From assembly GCA_914767715.1 (NCBI GenBank), contig OU612071.1, forward strand, positions 10,089,493 through 10,153,492: a stretch of 64,000 nt of DNA. The letters run 5' to 3'. Source of the stretch: Membranipora membranacea. Its lineage: Eukaryota > Bryozoa > Gymnolaemata > Cheilostomatida > Membraniporidae. Below the pieces are notes generated by a model. That model did not search any database, was not told the DNA's origin, and was given only the letters and a program-made list of their open reading frames with translations. The position numbers and the translations under genes are program-made. Positions within the stretch are counted from its first letter, which is position 1, and each line of letters begins with the position of its first letter. Positions 1 to 12,745 of the stretch are shown here, piece by piece.

Positions 1-710
1 ACCTGGATAGGGATTGGAGAAAGTAAATCTGAACTGAACTCCCACTTTAAAATGCTCAAACTGTTGCCAGAGAGATTTTGTTGAATTTCATTATCATGAC
101 GGGGTCTTGATCAAGGTTTCCATGTGATAATCCACACTGGAGCCACATGATCTCTGAAACTACCCATAGGTTGGTCCACCAGTAGTTGTACCGTTGTACC
201 TGAATATAACACTGTGACAATTTTGTAAATTAAATTACTATTTTGTATTTTGCACTTCACACATTCAGCTTCAGAGCTTTCACATCAATAATAGTTGATA
301 ATTTGCATCATCACACAAGGTACTTGAATACCACTCAGGGCATTGACCAGCGTGAGGCGTGTACTTTGGTTAAGCCTATCTGCCATTAGTAGAAAAGATT
401 ATCGACGAGTAGAAATACACAATTTCTGACTTACTGATAAGTTTGAGCTGAGTTTAACACCGCTTCAATATCCTAACAACCTAAAATGTGGAGTTGCCTT
501 TCTCGACAACTACATTGCCACTGTTGCTAAACTACAGCTTTGCTGATCGACGACCGCAAATTTAAGGCAGTCAGAATGATACCATCTGATGTATAAATAC
601 TTCTCAGTACTCATCATAGGGTCAATTGTGGGGTCATAGCACATTGTGCTGTAGGTCATTTGAGTGAAATATTTTACCTTGTTTACTACTAACCTTAGAA
701 TTTACTGTGA
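1..710. other. No gene recognised
   Basis: I see no exon with convincing splice signals or protein-like reading frame here. It is AT-rich sequence lying upstream of the signal-peptide-like exon at 711 and could hold its promoter, but no motif is clear enough to call. Confidence 0.4.
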
Positions 711-850
711 ATGAAGATCTTTGTCGGTCGAGTGGTTTGTTTTCTGTTCATACTCAACTCTGTGTATGTTGCTGAGTTGGGACAATTCTGTCAGGTGGAG
801 CAAAGAGAAACTTTCAGGCGGATATTAGGATAGAAGCAACTCTCCTTTAA
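711..850 (+). pseudogene. Decayed signal-peptide exon
   Basis: An ATG at 711 opens a hydrophobic leader (about 25 residues, rich in V, F, L and I, ending near VYVAELG) typical of a signal peptide. The frame meets TAG about 40 codons in. Beyond the stop the sequence stays alignable, base for base with small differences, to the exon at 35062-35261: both carry an A-E dipeptide after the leader, a cysteine/glutamate-rich stretch, and a K-Q-L segment followed by a cysteine. In the 35-kb copy the TAG position is GAG, so this looks like a paralogous first exon killed by a nonsense change, or one whose true splice donor lies before the stop. Downstream + strand exons at 2386-3709 could belong to the same gene. 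Confidence 0.45.
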
Positions 851-2385
851 TTGTGACTTGTTCTTGCATGTTGACCAATGATATTTTCCAAAATATTAAT
901 CCGTTGCTTGAAATTCATTGAAATTATTTATTATTTCCAGCCACCCGGGCAACAATTGAGCACTCGAACAAGCTTGATATATATGATTATTGTTTATGAG
1001 TAGGTGAAATAACCGACCAGTTATCACAGACCGTTTAAAGTGGTTGAAGATACAATTAAGATCTTTATGATACGAGATGTTAGCAGGCACGTCTTTCTAT
1101 GTGAGGCAGGAACACTCTGCCATACCTAGAATGCTCAATAGAGTGGCCTAAAAAGGCTACAATTGGATATTCCATGTCATTATTAGCTCATTTGGGACTT
1201 GTTTGGGAGGCAGGGGATTAACCCCAGAGTCCATAGGAGGAGCTTTCAATACAACTCTGTTACTTCACATCTCAAGCATTTTTGCTTCCCCTACCATTTT
1301 CCAACCATACAGCCCTGTGTAGTTAATGGTTTAAAACAGGAATTCCATATTGTAATGATGGTGGATAATTGTTTTTCATTCAGATAAATTAAATCTGTCA
1401 AAATGTAATAAACAGAATTTGCCTTCCGTATTCCCCAAAAGACTTGGCCATTGCCCTCTAGAGAATAACAAGCAAGCTAACTCTGAAAATTACAAATACC
1501 TAGCACTCTGAAATTCTACCAGCGATTAGAGTTCCATGTGAAGTGATTGATACGCTGTTGCAAATTTAAACCCTAAGCATGCTATAATTTTTATAAATCC
1601 AGGCAATTAAGTTATATTGAAAGTGGTTGTGCATTTCAAATTTGATACGGTATTTTTGTTTTATACAGCTAAATTATTTGGAATTAGCATGTTGTTAAGA
1701 TTTACTGCAGCAAAACTTCAAAGTTTAAAACCCAGACAGGGCGAAGATCAGACTCAATTGCTTGTGCTATGAACATAGTTGATTAATACTAAACTTTTAG
1801 ATCAAGCGTTTGGAAATTAGCAAAGTTAGAATTCAATTTATTCACTTTAGACTTGCAAAAACTAGAGTTGACTCTCATTTTTAAAAGAATGTAAACGGAA
1901 AAATATAAGTCAAAAATATAGAACAAATACCAAAAATTAGTCAGCTAACATACCTGTGCTGGTTTGTGGCTCAGGGTGAACTGGCTTAACATGTTTTACC
2001 ACTCCAGCTTTTATACCAGAAAAATGTTGAGAAAAGCTATTAATTACTTTAAAAAAAATGGTTACAAAATATTCTCGAATAATTGAATGGGTGGAGTTAA
2101 TTAAAAAAATATTTGTCATGAATAATCTTCATTTTTTTATTAATTTAATAGCCAGACAGCTGTTAACAAATAAGGGGACATACAAAAACAGTCAGCTAGC
2201 GATGGAGTGTTCATTCGAATTACAGATTATCACTTGAAGCACAATTATGACCCATGCTCAGTTTCTTGCAGTTGAACTTGGAGCTTGTCTCTTTACTGAA
2301 TCATATGGGATAGTAAGTATATTTTTAGGAACAGTGAAATTTTGTAATCCTAACATGACTCCACTCTAAAGAACAATTACTGCAG
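851..2385. other. No gene recognised
   Basis: AT-rich sequence without a convincing exon. If the leader at 711 and the exons from 2386 on belong to one gene, this is intron and could hide small exons that I could not recognise. Confidence 0.35.
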
Positions 2386-3709
2386 ACATAGAGGAAGTCC
2401 GGTCAGATGTTTACAACAATCAGGGAAAGGATAAAGACAACTTGGGCTCAACTCATAATTCGCTGGTAAGTAAAATCTCTGTAGTACTTTATAGCCTATT
2501 CGCAACCTGTTGTAGTGTATCCAACTTAACAAAAAATGGTGCATTGTTCAAATAGGTGTCATATGATGTTCCAGTAACAACCTTTAAAATGCAAGCGTGC
2601 TACCTGACCAATTTATACAACTCTCGGCTGTAACAAAAATCCAAAATGATAAATTGTTTCCAGCAATCATTCATAAATTTACATATGCTTGTTCAGGATC
2701 AGATATGTTCCCCTAATCAATGCTATAAAGCAGTGGCTGAGAGGTGAAGATTTTCCGGTTGAACTGGAAGCCATGATGCATCTCTCAACAACAACCATAC
2801 TTCATTGATTTGGGCTTTCAGTATGAACATGTTTTTATATATAATCATGCTGTCTCCTTTTACTGTAACAGGTTGAATTGGTCGAGAAACTCATGGGCAG
2901 CAAGAATGTTCTAAATGAAAAGACCGAAGAACCAAATACCATCTTCTTTGGTAAGGTTTTAACATGTAGTAATTCAAATAAATTTTTGGTAAGAGTACCC
3001 TCAGAAATGGGTTTGTATAATCATATGATGGCAAAGTGTATGTAAGAAGCTATGATTTATAAAACTCATAATTTTCAATATTATGTAAGAATTGGCAATG
3101 ATTTATAACACTCATCATTTTCGATATTGATTCCAACATGTTAACAGTTTAGAAAAAATGGCAAACAGTAAAATTTTTAATTCACCAAAATTTAATCACA
3201 ATCATCATGTTACCAGCCTTACCGATCATACTGACCGACAAAAAATGTCAAAATAATCTAAATTTAATTTCTTAACAACCTCACCCCATTGAAAGTCACA
3301 ATTAGTGTTATCTTCAACAGTTCTGCTCTCTGCTAGCACCAAACATATTATTTTAATAATTATGATATGCTCATGGCATCTTACATCTATTCTCTTGATG
3401 CATGCATCAAGATACACCCTGTTTACAGTTTCATTAATTTATTAGCTAGCTCATTTGCCTTTCTTTTCCGGTATGATTTGAATCATTGCCACCCTATTTA
3501 GACAGCATATATGTTAGCACTGTTAAACCATATATGGCCCATTGCTGGTACTCTTGGCAGTGATAAGCTGTATTCACATGAAAATACATGTCTTTCAATT
3601 TTCTCAAATATCCCAATTTCAATATTTACTGAATAATACATTTAGTTTATTTATTGATTTTTTTTCAGTAGTTGAGACTACAGAGAAACAGAAACGGCAG
3701 CGTCCATAA
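2386..3709 (+). CDS. C-terminal exons of an unknown + strand gene
   Basis: Three exons read in one consistent phase: 2386-2465 (after acceptor ctgcag, donor gtaagt), 2872-2950 (after aacag, donor gtaagg) and 3669-3709 (after a T-rich tract plus cag), ending at TAA 3707-3709. The joined frame gives about 68 residues, hydrophilic and rich in Glu, Lys, Asp and Asn, ending in a basic tail (KQKRQRP). A charged C-terminal tail like this would suit the cytoplasmic end of a membrane protein or the end of a soluble one; nothing identifies the family. Upstream exons are not located; the leader at 711 is a possible first exon. The last exon recurs in the duplicated unit at 12705-12745. Confidence 0.5.
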
Positions 3710-5830
3710 TTCTCCTATCGCCTCTACACAATATCTGCATCAACAGAGCACAGGCTATGTGTATTTGTATAAACTCATCAAAACAAAATTTAAATAAAAC
3801 AAGATATTCTGTATACTGTTCTTATTATTATTTCGAATCTTATTTTTCACAGATAACATGATAATATTCTTTCTGTCAATCTACTATTAATGTAATTTTT
3901 TTCAGGGCTAATATTGTGAAACATTCTTTGAGAATGAAAATTATGCCAATAAATTATTAGAAAAAAAGAAGAAATGGGATCCATTTTAATCTGTTAGTTA
4001 CTCTAATTTTGTATTAAACTGCTAACTGAAACAGTTACAGTTCAATTTTATAATAGCATGGAGGTCAATTTTAATGAAGAAGATGTTTTAGTGTTACAAA
4101 AAAATTCTAAACCCTCTCTTTATTCATGGGCATATTATTTAACTTCATAGCATGATATACTCTGCTCTTAAGTATCATTCTTCCTATTCAACTTCAATGG
4201 TTGTAGAAAAAATTAAAAGAAAATTAAATTTAAATCTATTTCACATAATTGATTGGGAAACACTCTTTCTGGGTACAATGTATGTATAACATGAACCATG
4301 AACATGAACCATGAACCTATGCCTGTTGCAGCTGTAGCCCGGGGCCACCAAAGAAGGGTTGAATATTATTGCATAACATCCAACTATTAAAGGTTTGTAA
4401 CATGACTATATCAGTTTTCTTGTGTAAGTGCTGCACCCCTGATGGTATAATGCAACATATTAAGGCATCCCCACCACATATCTCAAGTATTGAAAATAAA
4501 CACAATGCTGCAACCTGCAATCATCTTTTGTACAGCAGTATACACTTCTCAATTGATAGATCTTAAACTACTATTGCCACTCAAGGGAATCCGTCCTCTT
4601 TGGGCTCTGTATAGCTCAAAGATAACCAATTGGGTCTTTAATTTCATAATGGTCACCCTAGATAAAAATAGTCTGCACAAACTAATCTTCAAAGTAAGCT
4701 TATGAAATAGCCGATTACAACATATTTCTAATTAGTGAAATTGGTACCTACGTCACTATCTCAGCTAGGTAAATTAAATTCCCACCCTGATTTTTTACAG
4801 TTTTTACAAAAAATCTGCCCATTTGGTAAAAAGCCGAGATTGCAGCCTCATTTAATCAGTTCTGAGCTATACATAATAACACACATTTTCCTGTGTAGCA
4901 GCATATTTTTAATGTCTCGATTTGATGATTTCTGTACTGAGTTTTATACTTATTGAATAGTAGGAAAATGGGAAAATAAATCTCACATACAGCTTGTGCT
5001 CAAGAGGTCTTGATCAGAAAGCAAAAAATACAGTGCATGTCAGCACACTTTTCAACTTACTGTAACAGTTGAATAAATTGAAAATCTTTACCATCACCTG
5101 AAGCAAACTCTGTTCCTTATGTATCATAAAACCCGGCGTATATAATTCACTCTTCACATAATGCCGATATAATATAGGATATATTTGTATAGACATTGTG
5201 GTCTTACTAATATTGGTACCATATGGATTTACTAGAGTCTTGAATCAACTGAATTACATGAGAATAAAATCTGGTCTTCTGTTTGACACTGTTAGCTAGT
5301 ACAACTGTTTGATCTATGAGCAATTCTGGATGTGAGAACTAGCAGAAAAAGGTAGACAGTAACTTATTGTTCATGTGGTTGGCAGTGTGATGCATATTTT
5401 GCCTCTCTAGATGTACCACTGCCAACTCATTTACATAAGTTTTGTACATAATTGTTTCGTGTTAGCCTTTGCGAAATTGTTTTCGCATTCAAGGGGAGCA
5501 AATGAAACTGGCGGGATATGTTTCATTTTCATGATTGGGTAAGCAACTAGCAGAGACCACAGCAATACATGGTAGCACAATGTGAAGTATTCCATATCCT
5601 ATCTGCAGTCATTATTGAACATTTCAATTTCCCTAAAATTGACAAAGAATCTATTATACACCAAAGTTTCAAGCTGCCGAAGCATTAGTTGCCAGTTCAA
5701 AGTGTTTCAGAGATCTGACAACCCTATCACTCATCTTGGCATGCAATGGTAGACATATGTACTGTTGATTGCTACAATTTAAATTCTCCTTCGGCCTATC
5801 AATATTTTTTTAACATTCATATGAATAGAA
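3710..5830. other. Intergenic DNA between convergent genes, unit 1
   Basis: No coding region seen. It contains a short ATGAACC-type direct repeat (about 4291-4320) and long AT-rich stretches. The matching region of unit 2 carries the solo LTR at 13705-14138. Confidence 0.5.
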
Positions 5831-5833
5831 GCG

Positions 5834-6250
5834 AGGTCAGGTCAAGTCAGGTCAGGTCAGGTCAGGTCAGGTCAGGTCAGGTCAGGTCAGGTCAGGTCAG
5901 GTCAGGTCAGGTCAGGTCAGGTCAGGTCAGGTCAGGTCAGGTCAGGTCAGGTCAGGTCAGGTCAGGTCAGGTCAGGTCAGGTCAGGTCAGGTCAGGTCAG
6001 GTCAGGTCAGGTCAGGTCAGGTCAGGTCAGGTCAGGTCAGGTCAGGTCAGGTCAGGTCAGGTCAGGTCAGGTCAGGTCAGGTCAGGTCAGGTCAGGTCAG
6101 GTCAGGTCAGGTCAGGTCAGGTCAGGTCAGGTCAGGTCAGGTCAGGTCAGGTCAGGTCAGGTCAGGTCAGGTCAGGTCAGGTCAGGTCAGGTCAGGTCAG
6201 GTCAGGTCAGGTCAGGTCAGGTCAGGTCAGGTCAGGTCAGGTCAGGTCAG
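5834..6250 (+). repeat. (GGTCA)n pentanucleotide array, unit 1
   Basis: About 83 copies of GGTCA in almost perfect tandem order; only the second or third unit near 5844 differs (AGTCA). Because five is not a multiple of three, the array is open in several frames and reads as a V-R-S-G-Q repeat, which is an artefact of period, not a protein. In the other register the unit is TCAGG, and each copy contains the hexamer AGGTCA. The array lies 3' of the minus-strand gene ending at 7281. Confidence 0.98.
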
Positions 6251-7280
6251 TATCAAATACAAAGCAGGTACACAATCTAATAGATAGAAAGAATAAAAAA
6301 TGAATTACTTTATTTATCAACTTACATGAAATAGTTTGTCACAATGTTTTTTTTTGTCATATGGCGGTTAGGACACTGAAAACGAATGCAAGACTACCAA
6401 GATGAAATCAAACACTGAGCCAATGATAGTTGTGCCTACCCCACTCAAGAAAGCCAGGAATAAAAAATCGAAATATTGTTGGCGCACAATAATTAAAAAA
6501 CAACATCAATTGAAAAATTATATTATAGAGTAGAAGTTACACGCTCTCTCCTGCGAGTTAGCTCTCTGTAAAGTAGGTTAATAAATTGGTTCCATCTCTC
6601 GCCAAACTTGATGATGCTAGAACTGAATATATATTCTTATGCTGTCCGCCTGTTGCACTACAATTCAGAAAAATACCTAAAAAACATGGTTGTTAAATAT
6701 TTGAATACAAGTCATCACACAAATACATGAGTCTTGCAGTAAATTTGAGTATTTTTTTTATAGAATTTCTTTTGCAAGACTTTCATGTACACTTTCTGTT
6801 TGTAAATGGTCTTACATATTTTATTTGGCGTCAACCAACAGCATGACAGTGCAAAGAATTACAAGCAATATGTGATGGTTGATAAAATAAATTGTTCTTT
6901 TCAAATATGATAATGTGATGTTTCACATTGGAGTCGCGTTAGTGTTACTTTCACTAGTCACAGTTTTTTTTATCAAATATATTCATCCATTTAATGACTC
7001 TGACAAGGAATTGAACACAGATTTTATGGTTGCCAACTGTTTTTTTCATTATTTTACTCAACCCCTGTTCGTGCAAGGGCCAGTGAAATATTATCCGTCT
7101 TGAAAGTGGCTGGCAAATGTTGCATTATCCTGGGCTGGGGATTTGTTACAATTTGTGCTCCACTTTCAGTCTTTTCTAACTGTTTACATCTAGTTGTTTG
7201 ACTGTTTGGTGACATCATGTTATCATATCAAAGTCTAATGAGGATCTTCTTTTTCTGAATTGGCTTACAATGTCCATATT

Positions 7281-10200
7281 TCACGTGGCTAATAACTCAC
7301 AATTGAGAGCATTGCTCGCTTCATTCACAGTGTCAGCATAAAGAATCTTCGGCAGGTTCTCCTCATCATCTCTTTCCCAAGTACAATGAGTGATATTCTG
7401 ATTTTGTATGGCGACCAGGTAGACAAAGTCTGTAGGACAGCCAGCATGATCATGAACAATGTACATACTACGACAAGTAAGATGTCTGCAAAAGAAATAT
7501 ATTTAACATTATATGTAGTGCAAGGTATGGTAAATGAGAGGACCCGCTCTTAACAATGTCACTTCTAGTATGAACGGCCCCCATGTGACAAGCATCCTTT
7601 ATTAATCAGATTAGGCGACTGCAGTGGCCAGTCTCATTTTTGGTATGGTGCAAAATTTGACATGAAGAGACTTCGGACACATGTAAGCATAGTTTTTTTA
7701 GTAATTGTTAGAGCAAAATTACCGGACCAAATATGAGCTGCTCATATAATGTATTCAAGAAGTTGTGCATAAAAATAGATATTTCTATTCATTAACTTTG
7801 TAAGTAAGTCCAGCTGTTAACCAGCCCACTGCAGCTGACTGGCAAATTTGTAGCATTTTTTTGTTATTCAATACGTTTTTATTTCCTAGGGCGGTTTAAT
7901 TTTGCAATATGTATGTTCCTTCTGATGGCAGCTTTAATGCAAGACTCCATAAATGGAGAATGGAAGCAACACACATGTGAGCTTACTTTCGGTATTGCGG
8001 TGCTGTTTTGAATAATGTAACAAATTAAAAAAAGATTGCTGCACCTTCAATCACATGATGGACTGACATTCACAGAAAGTGTACTCTAACTGTCCATGTA
8101 CTAAGATTTGAGTTGCTACAAATAAATATGACAAGAAATATGATTTTTGGGGTCAAGCTTTCAATCCGCAATTATCATGTGTGTGTGCATACTTCAGCTA
8201 AAGTCTTCAGTGGCAAATTGGTGCATGTGGAAAATAAAACATAAGGTTGACCATTAGAAGATACGGAACATTTAAAATTATATTGGGTTGAAACTCACTC
8301 TGCATCTGCGGGGCGCCAATACCAGTCTAAATCCAGAGGTTGGCTCCCTCTTGTGAGACTTGACCAGCTGCTTGAAATTAGATTTGATGCAGACAGCCAT
8401 GACTCATGTGATGTTCCTTCTCCCTCAAACAGCAGGTGTTTTACCTCTGCTTCAGCAACATAAATCCCCAGACGAACCTGCTAAATATAATGATTGATTA
8501 AAGTTATTTTTTATTGCATATTTATTCATATTTATTACTTATCATTATATGCCAAGGAAACAAAATGGTTATCCGCACCATAGAAGGGAGTGGTATGGTA
8601 TGTAAGGAATGCACCCTAAATAATATTTAGTCTTAACAAATCACTAGAAAATTTATGCTTCTTTTTCCCAATCTCATGTGCAAAAACTAGACTGCAAGTC
8701 ACCATCAAGCCCATGCAGATCAAACAATCAAGTGATAGTCATTTATAACCTCCCACGTACCACCCTCCCTGGGTATGAGAAACATGCTATGAAAATCAAA
8801 TCTTTCAGTGTAAGTACATATTGATAATATGATACATATTAACAGAGATTGGGCAATCATGTTGTGAATAGTGAACAGTTATACTACATTCTATTAATGA
8901 ACTTCATAGACAACTATATAGCACACTAGCCTGGTTAACATCAAGTTGCTCCCAGAATTGAACCGCACTACTTTTAATCACTTCAGCCTCACCACCATTG
9001 CATGCCAGCTCATCCAAGTTGGTAGTTGTAGGAGTAGAAAACTCCTCATCCATCCATGGACCTGTAACCTGATTGCGCCATCTTGGGGTTTTGAGAAGCT
9101 TTGGTCGACAAAACACCATCTTCCAAGAGTCTTTGAAAATGTAAAAATGTCAAGAGCTAGTAGGATTTTGGAACAATTCTAAATCTACAAAGGCGGCTCG
9201 ATTTATCATTGTCATTAAGACTAAAGCAATTTGCTTAACAGCAACAATACATACATGTGAGAGTATGATGGAAAGTTTAACTTTCATCATCGAGTAGAAC
9301 TGGAACACTGAATGGGAATTATAATGTTGGCCTGAGCTTGATAGCAAAGAGTTTGACTAGAGCCAAAGACTGTTTTAGCGAGCTAAACCAATGATGACCA
9401 GCATGAGCTCCCAGTTGCTCTTGTTATAAGTCGATGTACTTACCAGTTTTTCTTAGGGTTCCTGAAATGGGCTATGTAAGGCCAATAATTCTAAAACATA
9501 CGGTGTGTTAATAGGGTGGCATAAGTAGAATGATCTGAGCTAGGCGTGTGCAATGACATGGCTCCATTTTTCATCAGTTCATCCTTTTTTATTTATCTAA
9601 ATATTGCTACAAATGATAGTTTATTGAATGCGGTATTAAAACTTTGTTTTGTGAAGCTAGCAGTCACTCACAATTCCACAAAGCCAATGATATCAGTAAT
9701 CACCCCACCTCTTATATATCGGTAGTAAGAGGCTGTACCTTCCTCTGTTATCATATCTGTCCAATCGCCGTAAATGTCTAGAGAAGATACTGTGCATGTT
9801 TTCCGGACCATGCTGTAACTGCAAAACAAAGCAAAAAATACTGCCAATATTCTGGTATGAGGCTTGCACAGATGGCCAAACAAATATTAATTTGACTGTT
9901 AGACTGCATGAAAACATTCCTAAAGATGATTGTAGATTGTAAATAAAAGTATATATATATATATACCAGGTGATATATTCTAGTGTAATAAAAAGTGGCT
10001 TCCAAGGAACACTACAATTGAAGATTTAAATGCAAATAGCTTAGCATTTACATCTCTTAAATTGATTGTCTTATTTTTCTTTTAATGTTTCTCACCTGTA
10101 CACATTACATCTACATTTGAGCTTCACCAAACCAATATTGAGGCAGGCCTCAGCGCTGACAGCTCCTTCCTGTACTGTGTTCACAGTGTCAGCTCCTATC

Positions 10201-11777
10201 ATTCCATTCAACACTTTGACATTGTTTAGCTTTTTAAATTCATATTCTTCCAATGTCTCAACATCCATATCTACAATGAATGGAAGCAAACCTTATGCAA
10301 AATATGTTGCAATGTCAATACGCTTCAATATGCTAAAGTCTCGAGAAAATTAGTTTGTTAGAAAAAAGAAAAGTTTAATTCAAGGGGACACTGATCTCCA
10401 TAATTAAGACATCAGATTTCCAAAATAGTTTTATGATCGTTGTTTTAATAGTCGCAACACCTTCCCTTAAGGTCAGTCACCTTTTTTAATATAAACATCA
10501 GAGTTGTTAGATACAGCATCCTTGATAGTGATCGGCAGAAGAGATGTTGTTACACAGTTTTCGGTGTCTTTCTCTTCATCAAAGCTGAATGCTACGCAGT
10601 CTGGCTGATGGTGACAGAGATATGCACAAGCGGTATGAGATTCCATCTGAGTGATATTATCTGGTGAACAGATAATGGCATCGGCTTTTATTCTTCTGAA
10701 TCTGACATGTGTCACTGCACTATTTGCATGTGGTGATAAGATCTGCAAAAAGAAATTGCTCAAGAAATTGATATCCATGTCATTTACTTGTATTTCGAAT
10801 CACTTGTACTGTTATCTTTACAGTTTTAAATCTTGCCATATATGATAAATCTGCCAGCATCCAGTCTCGTTGATCTGACATCTGTCACTGAACTATTTGC
10901 ATGCGGTGATAAGATCTGCGAAAATTCAAATTAATATTTTGTTTTAAGAAAGTTATATCCATGTCAGCAACTCATATTCCAAACCTCATATACCGTTAGC
11001 TTTACAAACATGCCACACTACGGCGAACTTCAACTGAATATATATCTCTCGTCTTCCTTGTAAACCGGCGAGAAAGATTAAGTTATAAATAGGTCAACAT
11101 GACCTGCATTGTCCAAACACTTACACTACTTTACAGCATATCACTAGGAAGTTATGTCTCCACATTTTAAAGAATGTGCTGCAAAATAGTGGGAGTAAAG
11201 GCAAGGCAAGGTGGTAATGTCTGGGCCAATTTTGCTTGCAGTTTGTGGGTCCAACATGTCCCAGTAGTCAGTGGACCGCAGTAATTCAAACTCGCGCCTT
11301 CAACATTTGCATGCCGAAGACCGGCGCTCTAGCCAGCTGAGCCACCTCCTATTCCTATGGTACTGAATTTTGACATCATCAAAATTTTTAATTTTCTAGC
11401 TGGGTGATGCAAAAACAATAGAAAGGGCGTGCAAATGGTGTGCCACAATATTGAAACAAATGGTTACATACTTAACATGATTGCGTGTCAGACACTATAC
11501 TATATTTCTACATGGAGGTTTATTTAAATGTGAAGCTGAAAATTAGCAGCAGCAGGACGAATATTTTAACTCCTGATAATCAATAATTGCTTTTTGACAG
11601 ATCGAATACCTAAGTTTCTAGCGGTACAAACACAATTTGGAGTCGAGATATTTCAGCACAATGTCCAAAAACATTTCAGCCGCACTATCCAAGAGAGGTG
11701 ATTTATGACTTTACCTGTTGGATTGAGCTGAGAGAACAAAATCCGGTGACAACAAAAAATAATGGGAGATACTCCAT
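7281..11777 (-). CDS. Secreted PAN/apple-like protein, copy 1
   Basis: Predicted secreted protein read from seven minus-strand exons: 11777-11715 (ATG, 21-residue signal peptide starting MEYLPLFFVV), 10742-10481, 10270-10096, 9818-9672, about 9124-8931, 8477-8299 and 7485-7281 (TGA 7283-7281). Exon phases match at every junction except 9672 to 9124, where a small exon or other boundary was not resolved. Exon 2 has the look of a PAN/apple module: a C-x3-C pair (ACAYLC), a further C before VAFSF and a later NC. Exon 3 again has paired cysteines. The last two exons carry FEG..GTSHESW..SWSSL, then GCPTD and C-W-E motifs, a C-terminal block I associate with uncharacterised secreted proteins of marine invertebrates; I know no assigned function. 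The intron after 8931 would start with GC rather than GT. Function is unknown; an extracellular binding role is inference. Confidence 0.68.
10845..10915 (-). pseudogene. Partial tandem copy of PAN exon, unit 1
   Basis: Immediately upstream (minus sense) of exon 2 a second acceptor is followed by nearly the same exon start (ILSPHANS-like reading). Similarity to 10742-10670 and to the flanking intron shows that roughly 170 bases were tandemly duplicated. The copy lacks the cysteine-containing part of the module, so it is probably a dead exon or a cryptic alternative acceptor. The same arrangement exists in unit 2 (about 20033-20106). Confidence 0.6.
11200..11352 (-). mobile_element. tRNA-headed SINE fragment, unit 1
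   Basis: On the minus strand the sequence reads ggaggtggctcagctggcta, a pol III box A-like start, followed about 45 bases later by a box B-like segment (gcgagtttgaatt, degenerate). It sits in the first intron of the secreted-protein gene. The copy in unit 2 (20390-20541) has a better box B (gggttcgaatc). A functional tRNA is unlikely because no acceptor stem closes around the boxes. Confidence 0.6.
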
Positions 11778-12704
11778 GATGATTTTTTCCCAACACAGCT
11801 GAATCAACTGACTGCTGTAGAAAGATTGATGCTCTTATTTATAAATCTTTCTATGTGTAAACCGGTCACAAACAGAAAGCGTGCTCCAATGAGACTATGA
11901 TATGATAAGTATACGCTAATATTAGTATACGTTACTATTAATATATTCAGTGCCAATCAATATCAACTGTTAATATAACAAATTTATTATAAATTTGTGA
12001 TATTTTTCAAAGGCTTTGGGCATAAATTACTTGAAACAATTCAAAGTGACATGTAAATGATAATACTTAGATGTTTGCCCAATCTGCAACAGTATCTGCT
12101 GCCAATAAATTGTGGTTAAACTCTTGCATGAAAACAATAATTATTCGAAATCAGTGCTTTACCTATTAAAAATACATTTATGAAAAAAATGCGGAGAGTA
12201 AATTAACTTAGTATGAAGCTCTAGCAGAACAAGTTGCAGGTATATTATCAAACCTATGGAATGAATAAATCATCCACTTCCACTTGTTAGTTATTGTTCT
12301 TGATCCCCCCAATATGTTGACCAAGCCTAGTTTGATCTGACCCACGATTGGATAACGCCATGAAGTAACAACGGACCAGGTGAAACATGTATTCCATCAT
12401 CAGATACATTCAGCGTCACATGTGCCACGTGCACCATTCGATTCAGATCAGTTTTATTTGCCCTGCAATAACTAATTTGGTTTGAACGTGCTCAGGTTCT
12501 TATACTGAAAACATTTTTCCTTATTTCATGAATTTAGACAGCATATATATTAGCACTGTTAAACCATATATGGCCCACTGCTGGTACTCTTGGCAGTGAT
12601 AAGCTGTATTTACATGTAAATACATGTCTTTCCATTTTCTCACATATCCCAATCTCAATATTTACTGAGTAATGGATTTAGTTTATTTATAGATTTTTTT
12701 TCAG

Positions 12705-12745
12705 TAGTTGATACTACAGAGAAACAGAAACGGCAGCGTCCATAA
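12705..12745 (+). pseudogene. Orphan last exon of the upstream gene
   Basis: Copy of the terminal exon 3669-3709, with acceptor and TAA retained and one Glu to Asp change. The duplication began inside the preceding intron, so no upstream exons come with it. It could be spliced to the same transcript as an alternative terminal exon, but is more likely inert. Confidence 0.7.

Larger units (their letters stand above)
3497..12532. repeat. Segmental tandem duplication, unit 1
   Basis: The sequence beginning tttagacagcatatat at 3497 recurs at 12533 and stays alignable for about 9 kb with scattered substitutions and small indels. Unit 1 ends in the sequence ttatttcatgaatt, which also ends unit 2 at 21718. 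The breakpoint falls in the last intron of the + strand gene ending at 3709, so unit 2 carries only that gene's final exon. The two join points share only a few bases (att), compatible with end-joining or replication slippage rather than a long repeat. Confidence 0.93.

Noticed and set aside
4291-4330. ATGAACC direct repeat as a regulatory array
   Set aside because: Only four short units, no dyad or spacing pattern, and identical in both duplicated units simply by descent.
5746-6303. 185-codon open frame reading as a V-R-S-G-Q repeat protein (and a similar 125-codon frame at 15216-15593)
   Set aside because: The pentamer array contains no stop in any register that includes this frame; length varies between the two units and there is no conserved protein signal. 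Artefact of GGTCA periodicity.
8946-9182. 78-codon + strand frame (and its copy at 18204)
   Set aside because: Antisense of exon 5 of the secreted-protein gene; the minus frame has better splice context and phase agreement.
10066-10353. 95-codon + strand Ser/Thr-rich frame
   Set aside because: Antisense of exon 3 of the secreted-protein gene, whose minus-strand splice sites and phase are consistent in both units.
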